From Rhodovulum strictum (lineage in GTDB: Bacteria > Pseudomonadota > Alphaproteobacteria > Rhodobacterales > Rhodobacteraceae): a DNA stretch of 64,000 bases. The stretch lies in assembly GCF_009649175.1 (NCBI RefSeq), contig NZ_WJPO01000004.1, positions 1 to 64,000 on the forward strand, in the 5' to 3' direction. The notes under the pieces were generated by a model that searched no databases, was not told the DNA's origin, and was given only the letters and a program-made list of their open reading frames with translations. Below, in pieces: positions 7,708-17,773 of this stretch. Positions within the stretch are counted from its first letter, which is position 1. Every line of letters starts with the position of its first letter. A program made the translations under genes and the position numbers.

Positions 7708-7998
7708 TCATTCGGCGGCCATGGCCACCCCGCCGCGGTGCCCGGTCTCGATGAAGACCAGACAGGCGCAGCGCAGCAGCGAGGTGAAATTCAGCGGCTC
7801 GCCATGCAGTTCCAGTACCTCGGCATGCAGCCGCGACAGGAAGGCGGGCGTGGTGACGCCCTCGGTCGCGGCAATCTCGTCCAGGATCGCCCAGAAGCTG
7901 TTTTCCAGCCGGATGCTGGTCGAATGACCGTTCAGCCGCAACCGGCGCGTGGTCGAGCGGTAGCGCTGCGGATCCTGCCCCGCGAAAATCTGGCACAT
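7708..7998 (-). CDS. Ribbon-helix-helix domain protein
   Basis: A 96-residue protein starting MCQIFAGQDPQRYRSTTRRL. The segment RLNGHSTSIRLENSFWAILD followed by EIAATEGVTTPAFLSRLHAE is the ribbon-helix-helix DNA-binding fold of the family I know from alphaproteobacteria as RHH_4 (arylsulfotransferase-neighbour type). It is probably a dimeric transcription factor or a small accessory protein; its target is unknown. It lies alone between the glyoxalase-like gene and the broken glycosyltransferase, all on the minus strand. Confidence 0.75.
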   Translation of the reverse strand: MCQIFAGQDPQRYRSTTRRLRLNGHSTSIRLENSFWAILDEIAATEGVTTPAFLSRLHAEVLELHGEPLNFTSLLRCACLVFIETGHRGGVAMAAE

Positions 7999-8114
7999 GG
8001 GCCGTTTCCCTCCCTGACAGGCGGTGCCGTTCCCGCGGCCGCCGCCCGGTTCCTCTCCCGATCCGGCAGCTTAACCCGGATCGCGTGCCCGCACCAAGCG
8101 CGATGCGCAATGGC

Positions 8115-9273
8115 TCAGCCGACAAGCCCCGCCAATAGCCGCGCCCGCGCCGGGTACAGAGTGGCGGCCGCATGGCGGGCCTCGGCCGCGGCGCGCGCGC
8201 CCTGCCCCAGTTGCGCGGCCCGGCCCCGGTCATCCAGAAGCCGCGCGATGGCCTCGGCCAGCGCCTCGGGGTCGCGGTGGTCGACCATCTCGGCCGAGAT
8301 GTCATGCGCCAGCGGCCATCGCCTCGACCAGCGACCAGGACAGCACGAAGGGCACGGTCAGGTAGACATGGACATGGGTCGATTGCAGCAGGTTGCGCCA
8401 GGGCCCGCGCGCCAGCAGCCCCGGCCAGTGCAGCCGCGCCGGGTCAAGATCAAGCTCGGCCAGCATGTGCCGTTTCCAGCTTGTGCCATCGGGCGGCCCC
8501 GCGCCATAGGCCGCGCGGTCCTGCCCGCCGATCACCGCATGCAGCCCCGGCCTGCGCGCCTGCAACAGCGCCAGCGCGCGCATGAAGTCGGGAAAGCCGC
8601 GGGTCGGCTCCATCCCGCGGGTGGCATAGCTGACGATCTCGGCGCCCTCGGGGATCGTGACCCCCGGCAGGTCAAGCCGGGCCTGCGGATCGGGGGTGAA
8701 GAAGCCGGTATCGACCCCGTCATGCAGCACCGTCAGGCGGTCGCGGATCCAGCCGGGGAACTGGTCGGCCTGGAACTGCGTCGGACAGAGCACCAGATCG
8801 GCCTCGGCCAGGTCCAGAAGCGTCGGCGCATTGCGCGCCAGCGCCAGCGCGCGGCGGTCTGCGTCATTGCCGGGCGGGATCGGCCCCACCGCATCCACGG
8901 GCGGAAAGCGGTAATACCATTCGACATAGCTGACCAGTTTCGCCTGCGGCCAGACCGCCCGGGCAAAGGTGCCCGCACCCCAGCCCGAATGCGCTACAAC
9001 GATATCGGGCGACAACCCGGCCTGCCGGGCGGCAAGGGCGGCATTGGCAAAGGCCTGTCCGTTGATCATCGCCGCTTCCAGCGGGCGGGCAAACCGGTGG
9101 ACGCCCTCGGTCGGCGTGCGATGCGGGGTCATGCGGAACATCCGGCAGCCCGGCGGCGGCACCGCATCCGTGCGCTCGGTTACGAAGGTGACCGACCAGC
9201 CCTGCCGCGCAAGATTGGCGCCGAAGGCCCCGAACTGGGCGGGAAAGTTCAGATGCGAGAAGAGGATATTCAT
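8115..9273 (-). pseudogene. Family 4 glycosyltransferase, disrupted by an internal deletion/frameshift
   Basis: The N-terminal frame (9273 to 8302) starts MNILFSHLNFPAQFGAFGAN and contains typical GT-B features: AHSGWGAGTF, VLHDGVDTGFF, and the start of the donor-site helix SLVEAMAAGA, directly followed by a stop. The expected C-terminus continues in another frame (about 8303 to 8115): HDISAEMVDHRDPEALAEAI, then ARLLDDRGRAAQLGQGARAA and a stop at 8115. The usual segment between EAMAAG and the VDH region (a SDxxPVREVI-type stretch of roughly 16-20 residues) is missing, so a deletion of a length not divisible by three removed it. The loss hits the nucleotide-sugar site, so the product should be inactive. 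A sequencing or assembly error is less likely because residues are truly absent. Confidence 0.78.
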
Positions 9274-9359
9274 GGCCGGCCGATGCGCTGCCCGGCGTGG
9301 CGGCCGGTCCGGCTGCAACTATACGGCGAACGCGCGCCCGGGCAATGGCCGCGCAGCGC

Positions 9360-11873
9360 TCAGGCGGCGTCCAGTCCCTCGGGAAACAGCGTCTCGGGGG
9401 CGATGCCGCGCTTGCGCGCGCTGTCCAGCACCGCCGCCTGCACCGCCGGGCTGCGCCGCAGAAGCCGCCGGAACCGCGCCTCGTCCAGCACCAGAAGCGT
9501 CGAGGGCGCGATGGCACGCACTTCGGCGCGGCGCGGTTTCTGCATCAGCACCGCCATCTGGCCGAACATCTCGCCCCGGCCCAGCCGCCATGTCTGGCCC
9601 GCGCTTTCGGCCTCGACCGCGCCCGAGGCGATGAAGAACACGCTGCGCGGCTGGCTGTCCTTGCGGATCAGCACATCGCCCGCATTGACATAGCGCGTCA
9701 CCAGCGCCCGGGTCAGCCGCTTGCGCGCCTTGCCGTCGATATCGTCGAACAGCGGAAAGCAGCGCACCAGTTCCGCCTTTTCGACCGCCAGATCCAGCCG
9801 CGGGCGCGAATCCAGCCCGGCGCGGCGGCGGGCAATGTCCTGCATCAGCGTCGCATGCAGTTCCGCCCCGATCAGCCCGTCCTCGCGCATCGCGTCATAT
9901 TCGCGTTCTTCCAGCCGCAGCGCGGTGCGGCGGATGAAACGGCGTTCCAGTTCCTCGGCATAGCCGGGATATTGCAGCCGCAGCCCCTCCAGCGCGGTAT
10001 CGACCGCCTCGGCCCGACGGGCCAGCAATTCGTGCAGCAGATCGGCCACCCGGCGGCCATGGATGCGCCGGATCCGGCCGTCGATGAAGCCGTGCAGATC
10101 GCGCAGGATCAGCCGTTGCGACAACAGCAGGTCGAACCGGTCCGCCGTCATCCGGCCCAGCGGGCGCGAGAACCGCAGCCGATTATGCAGCCGCACCGCC
10201 ATTCGGAAGGTGCGGCCATAACCGACACTGACCCGCGCCGCGCGCTGATAGCCCAGCCGCCCGCCGGTGCGCGCGCCCTCGATCAGCCGGTCGGCATCGG
10301 ACAGGATCCGTTCGGACAGCGTGGACGACATGGTGCGGTCCCTGATCCGGGCGAGGATCGCATCGCGCTCGGCCCCGGCCAGCGCGATCAGCCCCAGCGT
10401 GATCCGGTCGCGGTCAAGGATCTCGGCATTCTCCTCGGCCGCCTTCACCGCGCCATCCAGCCGTTCGCCGAAGCGCTTGGCCTCGGAGCGGACGATGTCG
10501 CGGGTCAGTTCGTAATTCTCGGTGGTCCGGGCGACATCCTCGCGCACGGTCTGAAGCGCGACCGCGATCACCTGGTTCGACAGCGCCTGGTCGATCGGCG
10601 ACAGCCGGTCCAGCCCCAGCCGGCGGATCACCCAGCGCAGCGTCGTGCCCTGCACGATCAGCGTGAACAGCGTGAAACCCGTGGCCAGGATCGCGACAAG
10701 GCGCTTGACCTCGACCGGCACGCCGACGCTTTCGGTCACCGCCAGCGCCAGCGCCAGCGTGACCGCACCCCGCAGCCCGCCCCACAGGATCGCCACGCGA
10801 TAGGGCCGCTCGACCACCGGCGAGAGCCGGATCAGCGACAGAAGCGGCAACAGCCCGTAAAGGATCAGAACCCGCGCGGCCAGCGCGGCCAGGATCACCA
10901 CGCCGATCAGGGCGAAATCGCCGATCCGCACCTCTTCGAGGATGCGCGGGATCAACAGCGCGGCCAGGATGAAGATCAGCGCCCCCGCCCAATGCGCCAG
11001 CAGATCCCAGACCTCGCGCAGATTGGCCCAGGACGCGGGCGGCAATCGGCCCGGCCCCATCAGGTTCAGCGTCAGCCCGGCCGTGACGACGGCGATCACC
11101 CCCGAGGCACCGACGATCCGTTCGGCGATGATGAAGGCCAGATAGGGCAGCGCCACCGAGACAGAGATCTGGGCAAGATCGTAGCGCCCGAACAGCGACA
11201 TCATCCCGACCGCGAGCCGCGCCGCAACCCAGCCGGTCAGGATCCCGCCCCCGATCAGCAGCGGAAAGCGCGTCAGCGCCTCGCGCAGCGTGGGATCGGG
11301 CACGCCCAGCATCACGAAGCCGATGAACAGGCCGAACAGCGCGATGGCGGCGGCGTCGTTCAGCAGGCTCTCGCCCTCGATGATGCGCGCCAGCCGTCGC
11401 GGAGCCGAGATCGAGCGGAAGATGCTGACCACCGCCGAAGGATCGGTGGTCGAGACGATGGCGCCGATCAGCAGGCAGGCGGCCAGCGGCAGCGCACTGG
11501 CCCAGGACAGCGCGTAGCCCACCGACAGTGTCGCCACCACAACCGCGACCACCGCCAGCACCAGGATCGGCACCCAGTCGTCCAGCATCCGGCGCAGGTT
11601 CATCCCCAGCGTGACCTGGAACAGCAGCGTCGGCAGGAAGACATACAGGAACACGTTCGAGCGGATCGGCAGTGCCAGGATCGCCTCGGCCACCGGGTTC
11701 AGCGCATCGGTCAGCTCGGTGCGCAGCAGAAAGATCGCCCCGCCCCCGATCAGGATGCCGAGGACCGCAAGGATCACGGTATAGGGCAGCCGCAGCCGCG
11801 CGGCCAGCGGCTCGGCCGCGCCGATCAGCAGGAAGAGGGAGGCGATGATTGCCGTCAGCAGAACGATATCCAT
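9360..11873 (-). CDS. Cation:proton antiporter (NhaP/CPA1 type) with C-terminal cyclic-nucleotide-binding domain
   Basis: An 837-residue inner-membrane protein. Residues about 1-420 form a 12-helix CPA1 antiporter with the signatures [14 protein letters not shown] and [15 protein letters not shown], including the Asn-Asp pair used for Na+ or K+/H+ exchange. A long, mostly helical cytoplasmic region follows (about 430-700), then a cyclic-nucleotide-binding domain (about 705-820: [16 protein letters not shown] ... [16 protein letters not shown] ... [20 protein letters not shown]). The overall order resembles plant SOS1. In the phosphate-binding cassette the usual FGE is FGQ, so ligand binding may differ. 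The ATG at 11873 is chosen because an upstream extension is Arg/Pro-rich nonsense. It is divergent from glcB across about 210 bases. Confidence 0.88.
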   Translation of the reverse strand: MDIVLLTAIIASLFLLIGAAEPLAARLRLPYTVILAVLGILIGGGAIFLLRTELTDALNPVAEAILALPIRSNVFLYVFLPTLLFQVTLGMNLRRMLDDWVPILVLAVVAVVVATLSVGYALSWASALPLAACLLIGAIVSTTDPSAVVSIFRSISAPRRLARIIEGESLLNDAAAIALFGLFIGFVMLGVPDPTLREALTRFPLLIGGGILTGWVAARLAVGMMSLFGRYDLAQISVSVALPYLAFIIAERIVGASGVIAVVTAGLTLNLMGPGRLPPASWANLREVWDLLAHWAGALIFILAALLIPRILEEVRIGDFALIGVVILAALAARVLILYGLLPLLSLIRLSPVVERPYRVAILWGGLRGAVTLALALAVTESVGVPVEVKRLVAILATGFTLFTLIVQGTTLRWVIRRLGLDRLSPIDQALSNQVIAVALQTVREDVARTTENYELTRDIVRSEAKRFGERLDGAVKAAEENAEILDRDRITLGLIALAGAERDAILARIRDRTMSSTLSERILSDADRLIEGARTGGRLGYQRAARVSVGYGRTFRMAVRLHNRLRFSRPLGRMTADRFDLLLSQRLILRDLHGFIDGRIRRIHGRRVADLLHELLARRAEAVDTALEGLRLQYPGYAEELERRFIRRTALRLEEREYDAMREDGLIGAELHATLMQDIARRRAGLDSRPRLDLAVEKAELVRCFPLFDDIDGKARKRLTRALVTRYVNAGDVLIRKDSQPRSVFFIASGAVEAESAGQTWRLGRGEMFGQMAVLMQKPRRAEVRAIAPSTLLVLDEARFRRLLRRSPAVQAAVLDSARKRGIAPETLFPEGLDAA

Positions 11874-12082
11874 GGTCTCAACATAGCGCAGGCCGCGGGC
11901 CGGGCACCACGGGGTGCAGACGGCAAAGCGGCGGGAAAACGCGCAGCGCCGGGGATTTGGCCGGATCGGCGGCGCGGCGCGGGTTTTGCGGGCGGGGACG
12001 GTGCCGGGCAGCAACGCTGCACTTGCATTGCGGGCGGGGAATTGCTCTGAGCTATGCAGGACAGGGCAGCATGGAGGCGAAG

Positions 12083-14245
12083 ATGGGCGGCGAGACATAT
12101 CAGGACCGGGCCGGGCTGAAGGTCGCGGCCGTGCTGGCCGATTTCATCGAGGCCCGCGCGCTGCCCGGCACCGGGATCGAGGCGGGCGCCTTCTGGCAGG
12201 GCTTCGCCGGGCTGGTGCGCGACCTGAGCCCGCGCAACCGCGACTTGCTGGCGATCCGCGAACGGATGCAGCAGCAGATCGACGCCTGGCATCTGGCGCG
12301 GCGCAACCAGCCCCATGACCACGAAGCCTACAAGGCGTTCCTGACCGAGATCGGCTATCTGCGCCCCGAAGGTGCTGCGTTCGAGATCGAGACCGCCAAT
12401 GTGGACCCCGAGATCGCGACCGTGCCGGGGCCGCAACTGGTGGTGCCGATCACCAATGCCCGCTACGCGCTGAACGCCGCGAATGCGCGCTGGGGCAATC
12501 TCTATGACGCGCTTTACGGCACCGATGCGATGGGCAGCCCGCCGCCGCCCGGCCGTTATGATCGCGGCCGGGGCGCGCGTGTCGTGGCGCGCGCGCGGGT
12601 CTTTCTGGACGAGGCGTTTCCCATCGCGGGCACCAGCCATGCCGATGCGCGGCGCTATCACGTCAGGGGCGGCGCGCTTCTGATCGACGATCTGCCGCTG
12701 GAACAGCCCGAAAAGTTCGCGGGCTATCGCGGCCACCCCCGCGCGCCCGAGGCGGTCCTGCTGCGCAATAACGGGCTGCATGTGGAACTGGTCTTCGACC
12801 GCACCCACCCGGTCGGCGCGCGCGATCAGGCCGGGCTGGCGGCGGTGCAGATGGAGGCCGCCGTTTCGGCGATCATGGATTGCGAGGATTCGGTCGCCTG
12901 TGTCGATGCCGAGGACAAGGTGGCGGCCTATGCCAACTGGCTGGGCCTGATGAAGGGCGATCTGAGCGCCGAATTCGACAAGGGTGGCGAACGGCTGACC
13001 CGCGCGCTGGAGCCCGACCGCACCTATACCGCCCCCGATGGCAGCATGCTGACCGTCAAGGGCCGGGCGCTGATGCTGGTCAGGAATGTCGGCCACCTGA
13101 TGACCAACCCGGCGATCCTGGATGCGGATGGCGCCGAGGTGTTCGAGGGGCTGATGGATGCCGCGCTCACCACGCTGATCGCGCTGCATGACCTGAAAAA
13201 GACCGACGGCCCGCGCAATTCGCCCGCGGGGTCCATCTATGTCGTCAAGCCCAAGATGCACGGCCCCGACGAGGTGGCCTTTGCCGACGACACCTTTACC
13301 CGTGTCGAGGAAATCCTTGGCCTGCCGCGCTACACCGTCAAGCTGGGCATCATGGACGAGGAGCGACGCAGTTCGGTCAACCTCAAGGAATGTATCCGCG
13401 CGGCGAAGCACCGGGTCGCCTTCATCAATACCGGCTTCCTTGATCGCACCGGCGACGAGATCCACACCTCGATGGAGGCGGGGCCGTTCAGCCGCAAGGA
13501 TTTCATCAAGCGCAAGGCCTGGATCACGGCCTATGAGAACCTGAATGTCGATATCGGGCTGGAATGCGGGCTGTCGGGCCGCGCCCAGATCGGCAAGGGC
13601 ATGTGGGCGATGCCAGACCGGATGGCGGCGATGCTGTCCACCAAGATCGAGCATCCCAAGGCCGGGGCGAATTGTGCCTGGGTGCCCTCGCCCACCGCGG
13701 CCACGCTGCATGCGCTGCATTACCACCAGGTGGATGTGCTGGCGGTGCAGGCGGGGCTGCGGAAGGGCGGCCGCCGGGCGCATGTGGACGGGATCCTCGA
13801 AATTCCGCTGGCCGCCTTCCGCAAATGGTCGCGCCCCCAGATCCTGCGCGAGGTCGAGAACAACGCGCAGGGCATCCTGGGCTATGTCGTGCGCTGGATC
13901 GACGCCGGCGTGGGCTGTTCCAAGGTGCCCGACATCAACGATGTCGGCCTGATGGAGGATCGCGCGACCTGCCGCATCTCGGCCCAGCATATCGCCAACT
14001 GGCTGCATCACGGCGTCGTCGGCGCAGACGAGGTGATGGAGGTCATGCGCCGCATGGCCGAGGTGGTGGACCGCCAGAACGCCGCCGATCCGGCCTATGT
14101 GCCGATGGCGCCGGGCTATGAGGGGATCGCGTTCCAGGCTGCCTGCGATCTGGTGTTCAAGGGCCGCGTCCAGCCCTCGGGCTATACCGAGCCGGTGCTG
14201 CATGCCCGCCGGATCGAACGCAAGGCGCAGTTGCAGCGCCCCTGA
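12083..14245 (+). CDS. glcB: Malate synthase G
   Basis: A 720-residue cytoplasmic enzyme that condenses glyoxylate with acetyl-CoA to malate. The length matches malate synthase G (about 720) and not the shorter A type. Signatures are [70 protein letters not shown] and [17 protein letters not shown]. The ATG at 12083 is chosen because GGAGG lies five bases upstream; an ATG at 12071 is an alternative. In Rhodobacterales this activity also finishes the ethylmalonyl-CoA pathway. bciA follows after 15 bases on the same strand and is probably co-transcribed. Confidence 0.96.
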   Translation: MGGETYQDRAGLKVAAVLADFIEARALPGTGIEAGAFWQGFAGLVRDLSPRNRDLLAIRERMQQQIDAWHLARRNQPHDHEAYKAFLTEIGYLRPEGAAFEIETANVDPEIATVPGPQLVVPITNARYALNAANARWGNLYDALYGTDAMGSPPPPGRYDRGRGARVVARARVFLDEAFPIAGTSHADARRYHVRGGALLIDDLPLEQPEKFAGYRGHPRAPEAVLLRNNGLHVELVFDRTHPVGARDQAGLAAVQMEAAVSAIMDCEDSVACVDAEDKVAAYANWLGLMKGDLSAEFDKGGERLTRALEPDRTYTAPDGSMLTVKGRALMLVRNVGHLMTNPAILDADGAEVFEGLMDAALTTLIALHDLKKTDGPRNSPAGSIYVVKPKMHGPDEVAFADDTFTRVEEILGLPRYTVKLGIMDEERRSSVNLKECIRAAKHRVAFINTGFLDRTGDEIHTSMEAGPFSRKDFIKRKAWITAYENLNVDIGLECGLSGRAQIGKGMWAMPDRMAAMLSTKIEHPKAGANCAWVPSPTAATLHALHYHQVDVLAVQAGLRKGGRRAHVDGILEIPLAAFRKWSRPQILREVENNAQGILGYVVRWIDAGVGCSKVPDINDVGLMEDRATCRISAQHIANWLHHGVVGADEVMEVMRRMAEVVDRQNAADPAYVPMAPGYEGIAFQAACDLVFKGRVQPSGYTEPVLHARRIERKAQLQRP

Positions 14246-14260
14246 CCTGCAAGGAGCCCG

Positions 14261-15268
14261 ATGATGAGTGCGACCGACAGACCCCTGCCCTCGCCCCGGC
14301 CGCGCCGGGTGCTGATGCTGGGCGCGACCGGCACGATCGGCCGGGCCACGGCCGTTGAACTGGCCGCGCGCGGGCATCAGCTTGTCTGCCTCGTGCGGCC
14401 GGGCTCGGGCGCGGCGGCAGCGCGCGGCCTGCCTGCGGGGGTTGTCGCGCGCGAGGTCGACATCACCGACCCGGCCGCGCTGGCCCGCGACGGGATCAGG
14501 GGCGAACGGTTCGATGTGCTGGTCTCCTGCCTTGCCTCGCGCACCGGGGCGCCGCGCGATGCCTGGGCCATCGACCACCAGGCCCATTGCGACGCGCTGG
14601 CCGCCGCGCGCGCGGCCGGGGTCGGACATGTGGTGCTGCTGTCGGCGATCTGCGTGCAGAAGCCGCTGCTGGAATTCCAGAAGGCGAAACTTGCCTTCGA
14701 GGCGGATCTGATCGCCTCGGGGCTCGATTATTCCATCGTGCGGCCCACCGCCTTCTTCAAGTCGCTGTCGGGCCAGGTCGCGCGGGTGCGACAGGGCAAG
14801 CCCTTCCTGATCTTCGGCGACGGCACCCTGACCGCCTGCACCCCGATCAGCGATGCCGATCTGGGGCGGTTCATGGCCGATTGCCTGGACGATCCGGCGC
14901 TGCGAAACCGCATCCTGCCCATCGGCGGCCCCAAACCCGCGATCACCCCGCGCGAGCAGGGCGAATACCTGTTCCGCGCATTGGGGCAGGAGCCGAAATG
15001 CCGCTCGGTCCCGGTCGGGATGATGGATGCGATCATCGCGGTGCTTGGGCTTCTGGGCCGCGTCTCGCCCAAGATGCGCGACAAGGCCGAGTTTGCCCGG
15101 ATCGGCCGCTACTATGCTACCGAATCGATGCTGGTTCTCGACCCCGCAACCGGGCGTTACGATGCCGAGGCCACGCCCGCCTATGGCACCGAAACGCTGT
15201 TCGACTATTACGACAGGCTGCTCGCAGACGAGGAAAAGGTCGATCTGGGCGCGCATGCGATGTTCTGA
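14261..15268 (+). CDS. bciA: Divinyl (proto)chlorophyllide a 8-vinyl reductase, BciA type
   Basis: A 335-residue NAD(P)H-dependent reductase of the atypical short-chain/NmrA class. The nucleotide motif is LMLGATGTIGRATAVELA (about residues 19-36); further family pieces are LVSCLASRTGAPRDAWAIDH, LDYSIVRPTAFFKSLSGQV, DLGRFMADCL and the C-terminal end VDLGAHAMF. BciA reduces the C8 vinyl group of divinyl chlorophyllide during bacteriochlorophyll a synthesis. The length and ending fit the Rhodobacter enzyme as I remember it. A strong AAGGAG lies before the paired ATGs at 14261/14264. It is separated from other bch genes here, lying 15 bases behind glcB. A generic NAD(P)H-binding oxidoreductase is the alternative. 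Confidence 0.8.
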   Translation: MMSATDRPLPSPRPRRVLMLGATGTIGRATAVELAARGHQLVCLVRPGSGAAAARGLPAGVVAREVDITDPAALARDGIRGERFDVLVSCLASRTGAPRDAWAIDHQAHCDALAAARAAGVGHVVLLSAICVQKPLLEFQKAKLAFEADLIASGLDYSIVRPTAFFKSLSGQVARVRQGKPFLIFGDGTLTACTPISDADLGRFMADCLDDPALRNRILPIGGPKPAITPREQGEYLFRALGQEPKCRSVPVGMMDAIIAVLGLLGRVSPKMRDKAEFARIGRYYATESMLVLDPATGRYDAEATPAYGTETLFDYYDRLLADEEKVDLGAHAMF

Positions 15269-15328
15269 ACCCGCGGCGCGCGACAATCCCCGCCCCATCG
15301 GCTAGACTGCCGGTACGGAGGGCGCAGC

Positions 15329-15598
15329 ATGGCAGGCGGCTGGGCGCGGGATGGCGCCGTGCAGGATCAGATCGACGCCTCGATCGAGGACGAACTGCGG
15401 CGGATGCAGGCTCGGCCGGTGCCCCGCGGCGAAAGCCTGCGCCAGTGTGTCGAATGTGACGAACCGATCCCTGAACCGCGGCGGCAGGCGATCCCGGGCG
15501 TCAAGCTTTGCGTCGAGTGCCAGCAGGCGCGCGACTCAAGGCCGGTGCAGCGCGGCGGCATCAACCGGCGCGGGTCCAAGGACAGCCAGTTGAAGTGA
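15329..15598 (+). CDS. DksA/TraR-type C4 zinc-finger protein
   Basis: An 89-residue protein with a C4 zinc finger CVECDEPIPEPRRQAIPG then KLCVECQQARD (CxxC-17-CxxC), typical of short DksA/TraR-like proteins such as YbiI. The N-terminal half is a helical, acidic segment (QDQIDASIEDELRRMQARPV) and the C-terminus is basic. It lacks the long coiled coil of full DksA, so direct RNA polymerase regulation like DksA is uncertain. GGAGG lies nine bases before the ATG. It stands between bciA and the copper chaperone on the plus strand. Confidence 0.8.
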   Translation: MAGGWARDGAVQDQIDASIEDELRRMQARPVPRGESLRQCVECDEPIPEPRRQAIPGVKLCVECQQARDSRPVQRGGINRRGSKDSQLK

Positions 15599-15645
15599 CG
15601 CCCCGCACGGCCGCACGGTCCGGGTCTTTCTCCCGAATTGTTGGC

Positions 15646-15676
15646 TTGACCTTCCAGTAGCGGCAACCCCGATACG
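15646..15676 (+). promoter_or_regulatory. CueR/HmrR-type (MerR-family) copper promoter
   Basis: TTGACC at 15646-15651 and GATACG at 15671-15676 are separated by 19 bases, the long spacer typical of MerR-family promoters. The left operator half TTGACCTTCCAG is the usual copper-regulator half-site; the right half (CGGCAACCCC) is degenerate. It lies 35 bases upstream of the copper chaperone gene. No regulator gene is adjacent. Confidence 0.5.
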
Positions 15677-15710
15677 TTGCGCCTTCGCGAATCCAGCAAG
15701 AGGTCCAGAC

Positions 15711-15905
15711 ATGCGATTCTCCGTTCCGGACATGATCTGCGGGCATTGCACCGCGGCGATAGAGGCAGCGATCATGGCGCGGGATCCGTCCGCGCGGATC
15801 CTTTGCGACCTGAATGCGCAGATCGTTCAGGTCGAAAGCGTGCTGGACCCATCCGCGGTCGCCGCCGCCATCGTGGCGGCGGGCTATGGCGTGACGACGA
15901 TCTGA
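15711..15905 (+). CDS. Heavy-metal-associated (copper chaperone, CopZ-like) protein
   Basis: A 64-residue single HMA domain, start MRFSVPDMICGHCTAAIEAA. The metal-binding MxCxxC motif is MICGHC at residues 8-13. The beta-alpha-beta-beta-alpha-beta pattern and length fit CopZ-like cytoplasmic chaperones that pass Cu(I) to a P-type ATPase or sensor. AAGAGG lies eight bases before the ATG. The MerR-type promoter just upstream supports copper control. There is no copA ATPase beside it in this window. It is convergent with sufS, whose stop is 33 bases away. Confidence 0.85.
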   Translation: MRFSVPDMICGHCTAAIEAAIMARDPSARILCDLNAQIVQVESVLDPSAVAAAIVAAGYGVTTI

Positions 15906-15938
15906 GCGGTCGGCTTCAGGCTGGCCTTGCCGTCAGGC

Positions 15939-17159
15939 TCAGGCGAACAGGTCGTGGCACAGTTCCAGCGCCTCGACCAGTTTGTCGACCTCGGCACGGG
16001 TGTTGTACATCGCGAACGAGGCCCGGCAGGTCGCACTCACCCCCAGATGCGCCATCAGCGGCCCGGCGCAATGATGACCGGCACGCACCGCCACGCCCCG
16101 CTTGTCCAGCACGGTCGAAATGTCATGCGGATGCGCCGGGCCGTCGAGCAGGAAGGAAAAGATCGCGCCGCGCCGCTCGGCATGGCCATGCACCTGCAAC
16201 CAGTTCAGCCCCGAAAGCCGCGCCATCGCGTAAGAGGCCAGATCGGCCTCATGCGCGGCAATCGCCTGCATCCCCACGCCCATCATGTAGTCAAGCGCCA
16301 CGCCCAGCCCGATCTGCTGGACTATGGCGGGGGTGCCCGCCTCGAACTTCATCGGCGGATCGGCATAGCTCACGCTGTCCTTGTGGACCTCGCGGATCAT
16401 GTCGCCGCCGCCGAAGAAGGGGCGCATCTCGGCCAGCCGTTCCTTGCGGATATGGATCGCGCCCGAGCCGGACGGGCCGTAAAGCTTGTGCCCGGTGATG
16501 ACGTAGAAATCCGCCCCCAGCGCATCGACATCGACCGGCATGTGAACGGCGCCCTGGCTGCCATCGACCAGCACCGGCACGCCGCGCTCGCGCGCACCCC
16601 GCACGATGGCACCGACATCGACCACGGTGCCCAGCACGTTCGACATCTGGGTGACGGTAACCAGCCGGGTCCGCGGGCCGATGGCGTCTATCACCGCCTG
16701 CGGGTCAAGATTGCCCGCCGCGTCCACATCGACCCATTTCAGCACCACCCCCTGCCGTTCGCGCAGGAAATGCCAGGGCACGATATTGGCGTGATGCTCC
16801 ATCACCGACAGCACGATCTCGTCGCCGGGCTGAAGCCGCGGCGCGGCCCAGGCATAGGACACAAGGTTGATGCCATGCGTCGCGCCCGAGGTGAACACGA
16901 TCTCGTCCTCGTCGGCCGCACCCAGAAACCGCGCGACGATGCCGCGCACGGCCTCGTACTTTTCGGTCGCAATGTTCGAAAGCGTGTGCAAGCCCCTGTG
17001 AACATTCGCATATTCGTCCTCATAGGCGCGCGTCACCGCCTCGATCACCGCGCGCGGCTTCTGCGCCGAGGCCCCGTTGTCGAGATAGACCAGCGGCTTG
17101 CCGTTCACCTCGCGCGAGAGGATCGGGAAATCGGCGCGGATTTTCTCGACATCATACAT
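15939..17159 (-). CDS. sufS: Cysteine desulfurase SufS
   Basis: A 406-residue PLP enzyme of the SufS/group II class, removing sulfur from cysteine for Fe-S assembly. The PLP lysine is Lys225 (ITGHKLYGPSG), the active-site cysteine is Cys364 in RAGHHCAGPLM, and the N-terminal FPILSREVNGKPLVYLDNGA is typical. The ATG at 17159 gives the family N-terminus MYDVEKIRADFPIL; the start lies inside the end of the preceding Yip1 gene (8 bases overlap). It is the last gene of the suf cluster read leftwards from iscR. Confidence 0.95.
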   Translation of the reverse strand: MYDVEKIRADFPILSREVNGKPLVYLDNGASAQKPRAVIEAVTRAYEDEYANVHRGLHTLSNIATEKYEAVRGIVARFLGAADEDEIVFTSGATHGINLVSYAWAAPRLQPGDEIVLSVMEHHANIVPWHFLRERQGVVLKWVDVDAAGNLDPQAVIDAIGPRTRLVTVTQMSNVLGTVVDVGAIVRGARERGVPVLVDGSQGAVHMPVDVDALGADFYVITGHKLYGPSGSGAIHIRKERLAEMRPFFGGGDMIREVHKDSVSYADPPMKFEAGTPAIVQQIGLGVALDYMMGVGMQAIAAHEADLASYAMARLSGLNWLQVHGHAERRGAIFSFLLDGPAHPHDISTVLDKRGVAVRAGHHCAGPLMAHLGVSATCRASFAMYNTRAEVDKLVEALELCHDLFA

Positions 17160-17754
17160 CCGACAGGGCTCCTCCGAAGGTGATGCCAAAGATCGACAGC
17201 AGGATGCTCATCCCGACCACGATGCCCATCATCGAGGCCAGGATCATGAAAAAGGTCTTCATTGCTGACGAGAATCCGTGAAGAACGGTCACGAAATTGC
17301 TGAGAAGATAGAAGAAAAGACCAATGCCGACCAGCCCGACCAGCCCCGCCAGCGGCGGCAGGATCAGCAGGAACACGGTCTGGACGACCTGCAAAAGCAC
17401 CATGATGACCTGAAGCCAGACGGTGATCGCCAGCGCGCCCGCAAAGCTGCCGAACCCGCCAAAGGCCCGGCCGATGGCATAGACCGCATAGACCGTCACC
17501 ACCAGAAGACCGCCCTGCACCACCGCGATCAGCAAGGGATTCTCGCCAAAGATCGGCACCAGCGGGTCAGCGGGCGTCGGCACCAGCAGATCGCCCAGAC
17601 GGGTCAGCAGCACGCTGACGGCCACCACCGCCACCAGCGCCTGCCACAGCACACCCTCGGGCAGGTCAAGCGCGAGGATGCGGCGCGCGCCTTCGCGCGG
17701 GTCGCTTACGGTGTCGCGCGCAAGCGCGAGCAGAGAGGGGGTGCTGTCGGACAT
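17152..17754 (-). CDS. Yip1-family membrane protein (first copy)
   Basis: A 200-residue multi-helix membrane protein of the Yip1 superfamily: a short cytoplasmic N-terminus (DTVSDPREGARRILALDLPE) followed by about five helices, for example VLWQALVAVVAVSVLLTRLG, GGLLVVTVYAVYAIGRAFGG, WLQVIMVLLQVVQTVFLLIL and MILASMMGIVVGMSILLSIF. The molecular role of bacterial Yip1 proteins is not known. The start MSDSTPS at 17754 is chosen over an Arg-rich upstream extension. It overlaps the sufS start and lies 19 bases after a second Yip1 gene, within the suf cluster. Confidence 0.8.
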   Translation of the reverse strand: MSDSTPSLLALARDTVSDPREGARRILALDLPEGVLWQALVAVVAVSVLLTRLGDLLVPTPADPLVPIFGENPLLIAVVQGGLLVVTVYAVYAIGRAFGGFGSFAGALAITVWLQVIMVLLQVVQTVFLLILPPLAGLVGLVGIGLFFYLLSNFVTVLHGFSSAMKTFFMILASMMGIVVGMSILLSIFGITFGGALSDV

Positions 17755-17773
17755 GGGGCGATCTTCCTGGATC

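Noticed and set aside
9297-12050. 917-codon plus-strand frame
   Set aside because: Antisense to the antiporter gene; composition is Arg/Gln/His/Pro-rich with no domain, typical of the mirror frame of GC-rich genes.
11855-15298. 1147-codon minus-strand frame
   Set aside because: Antisense to glcB and bciA, no recognisable domain.
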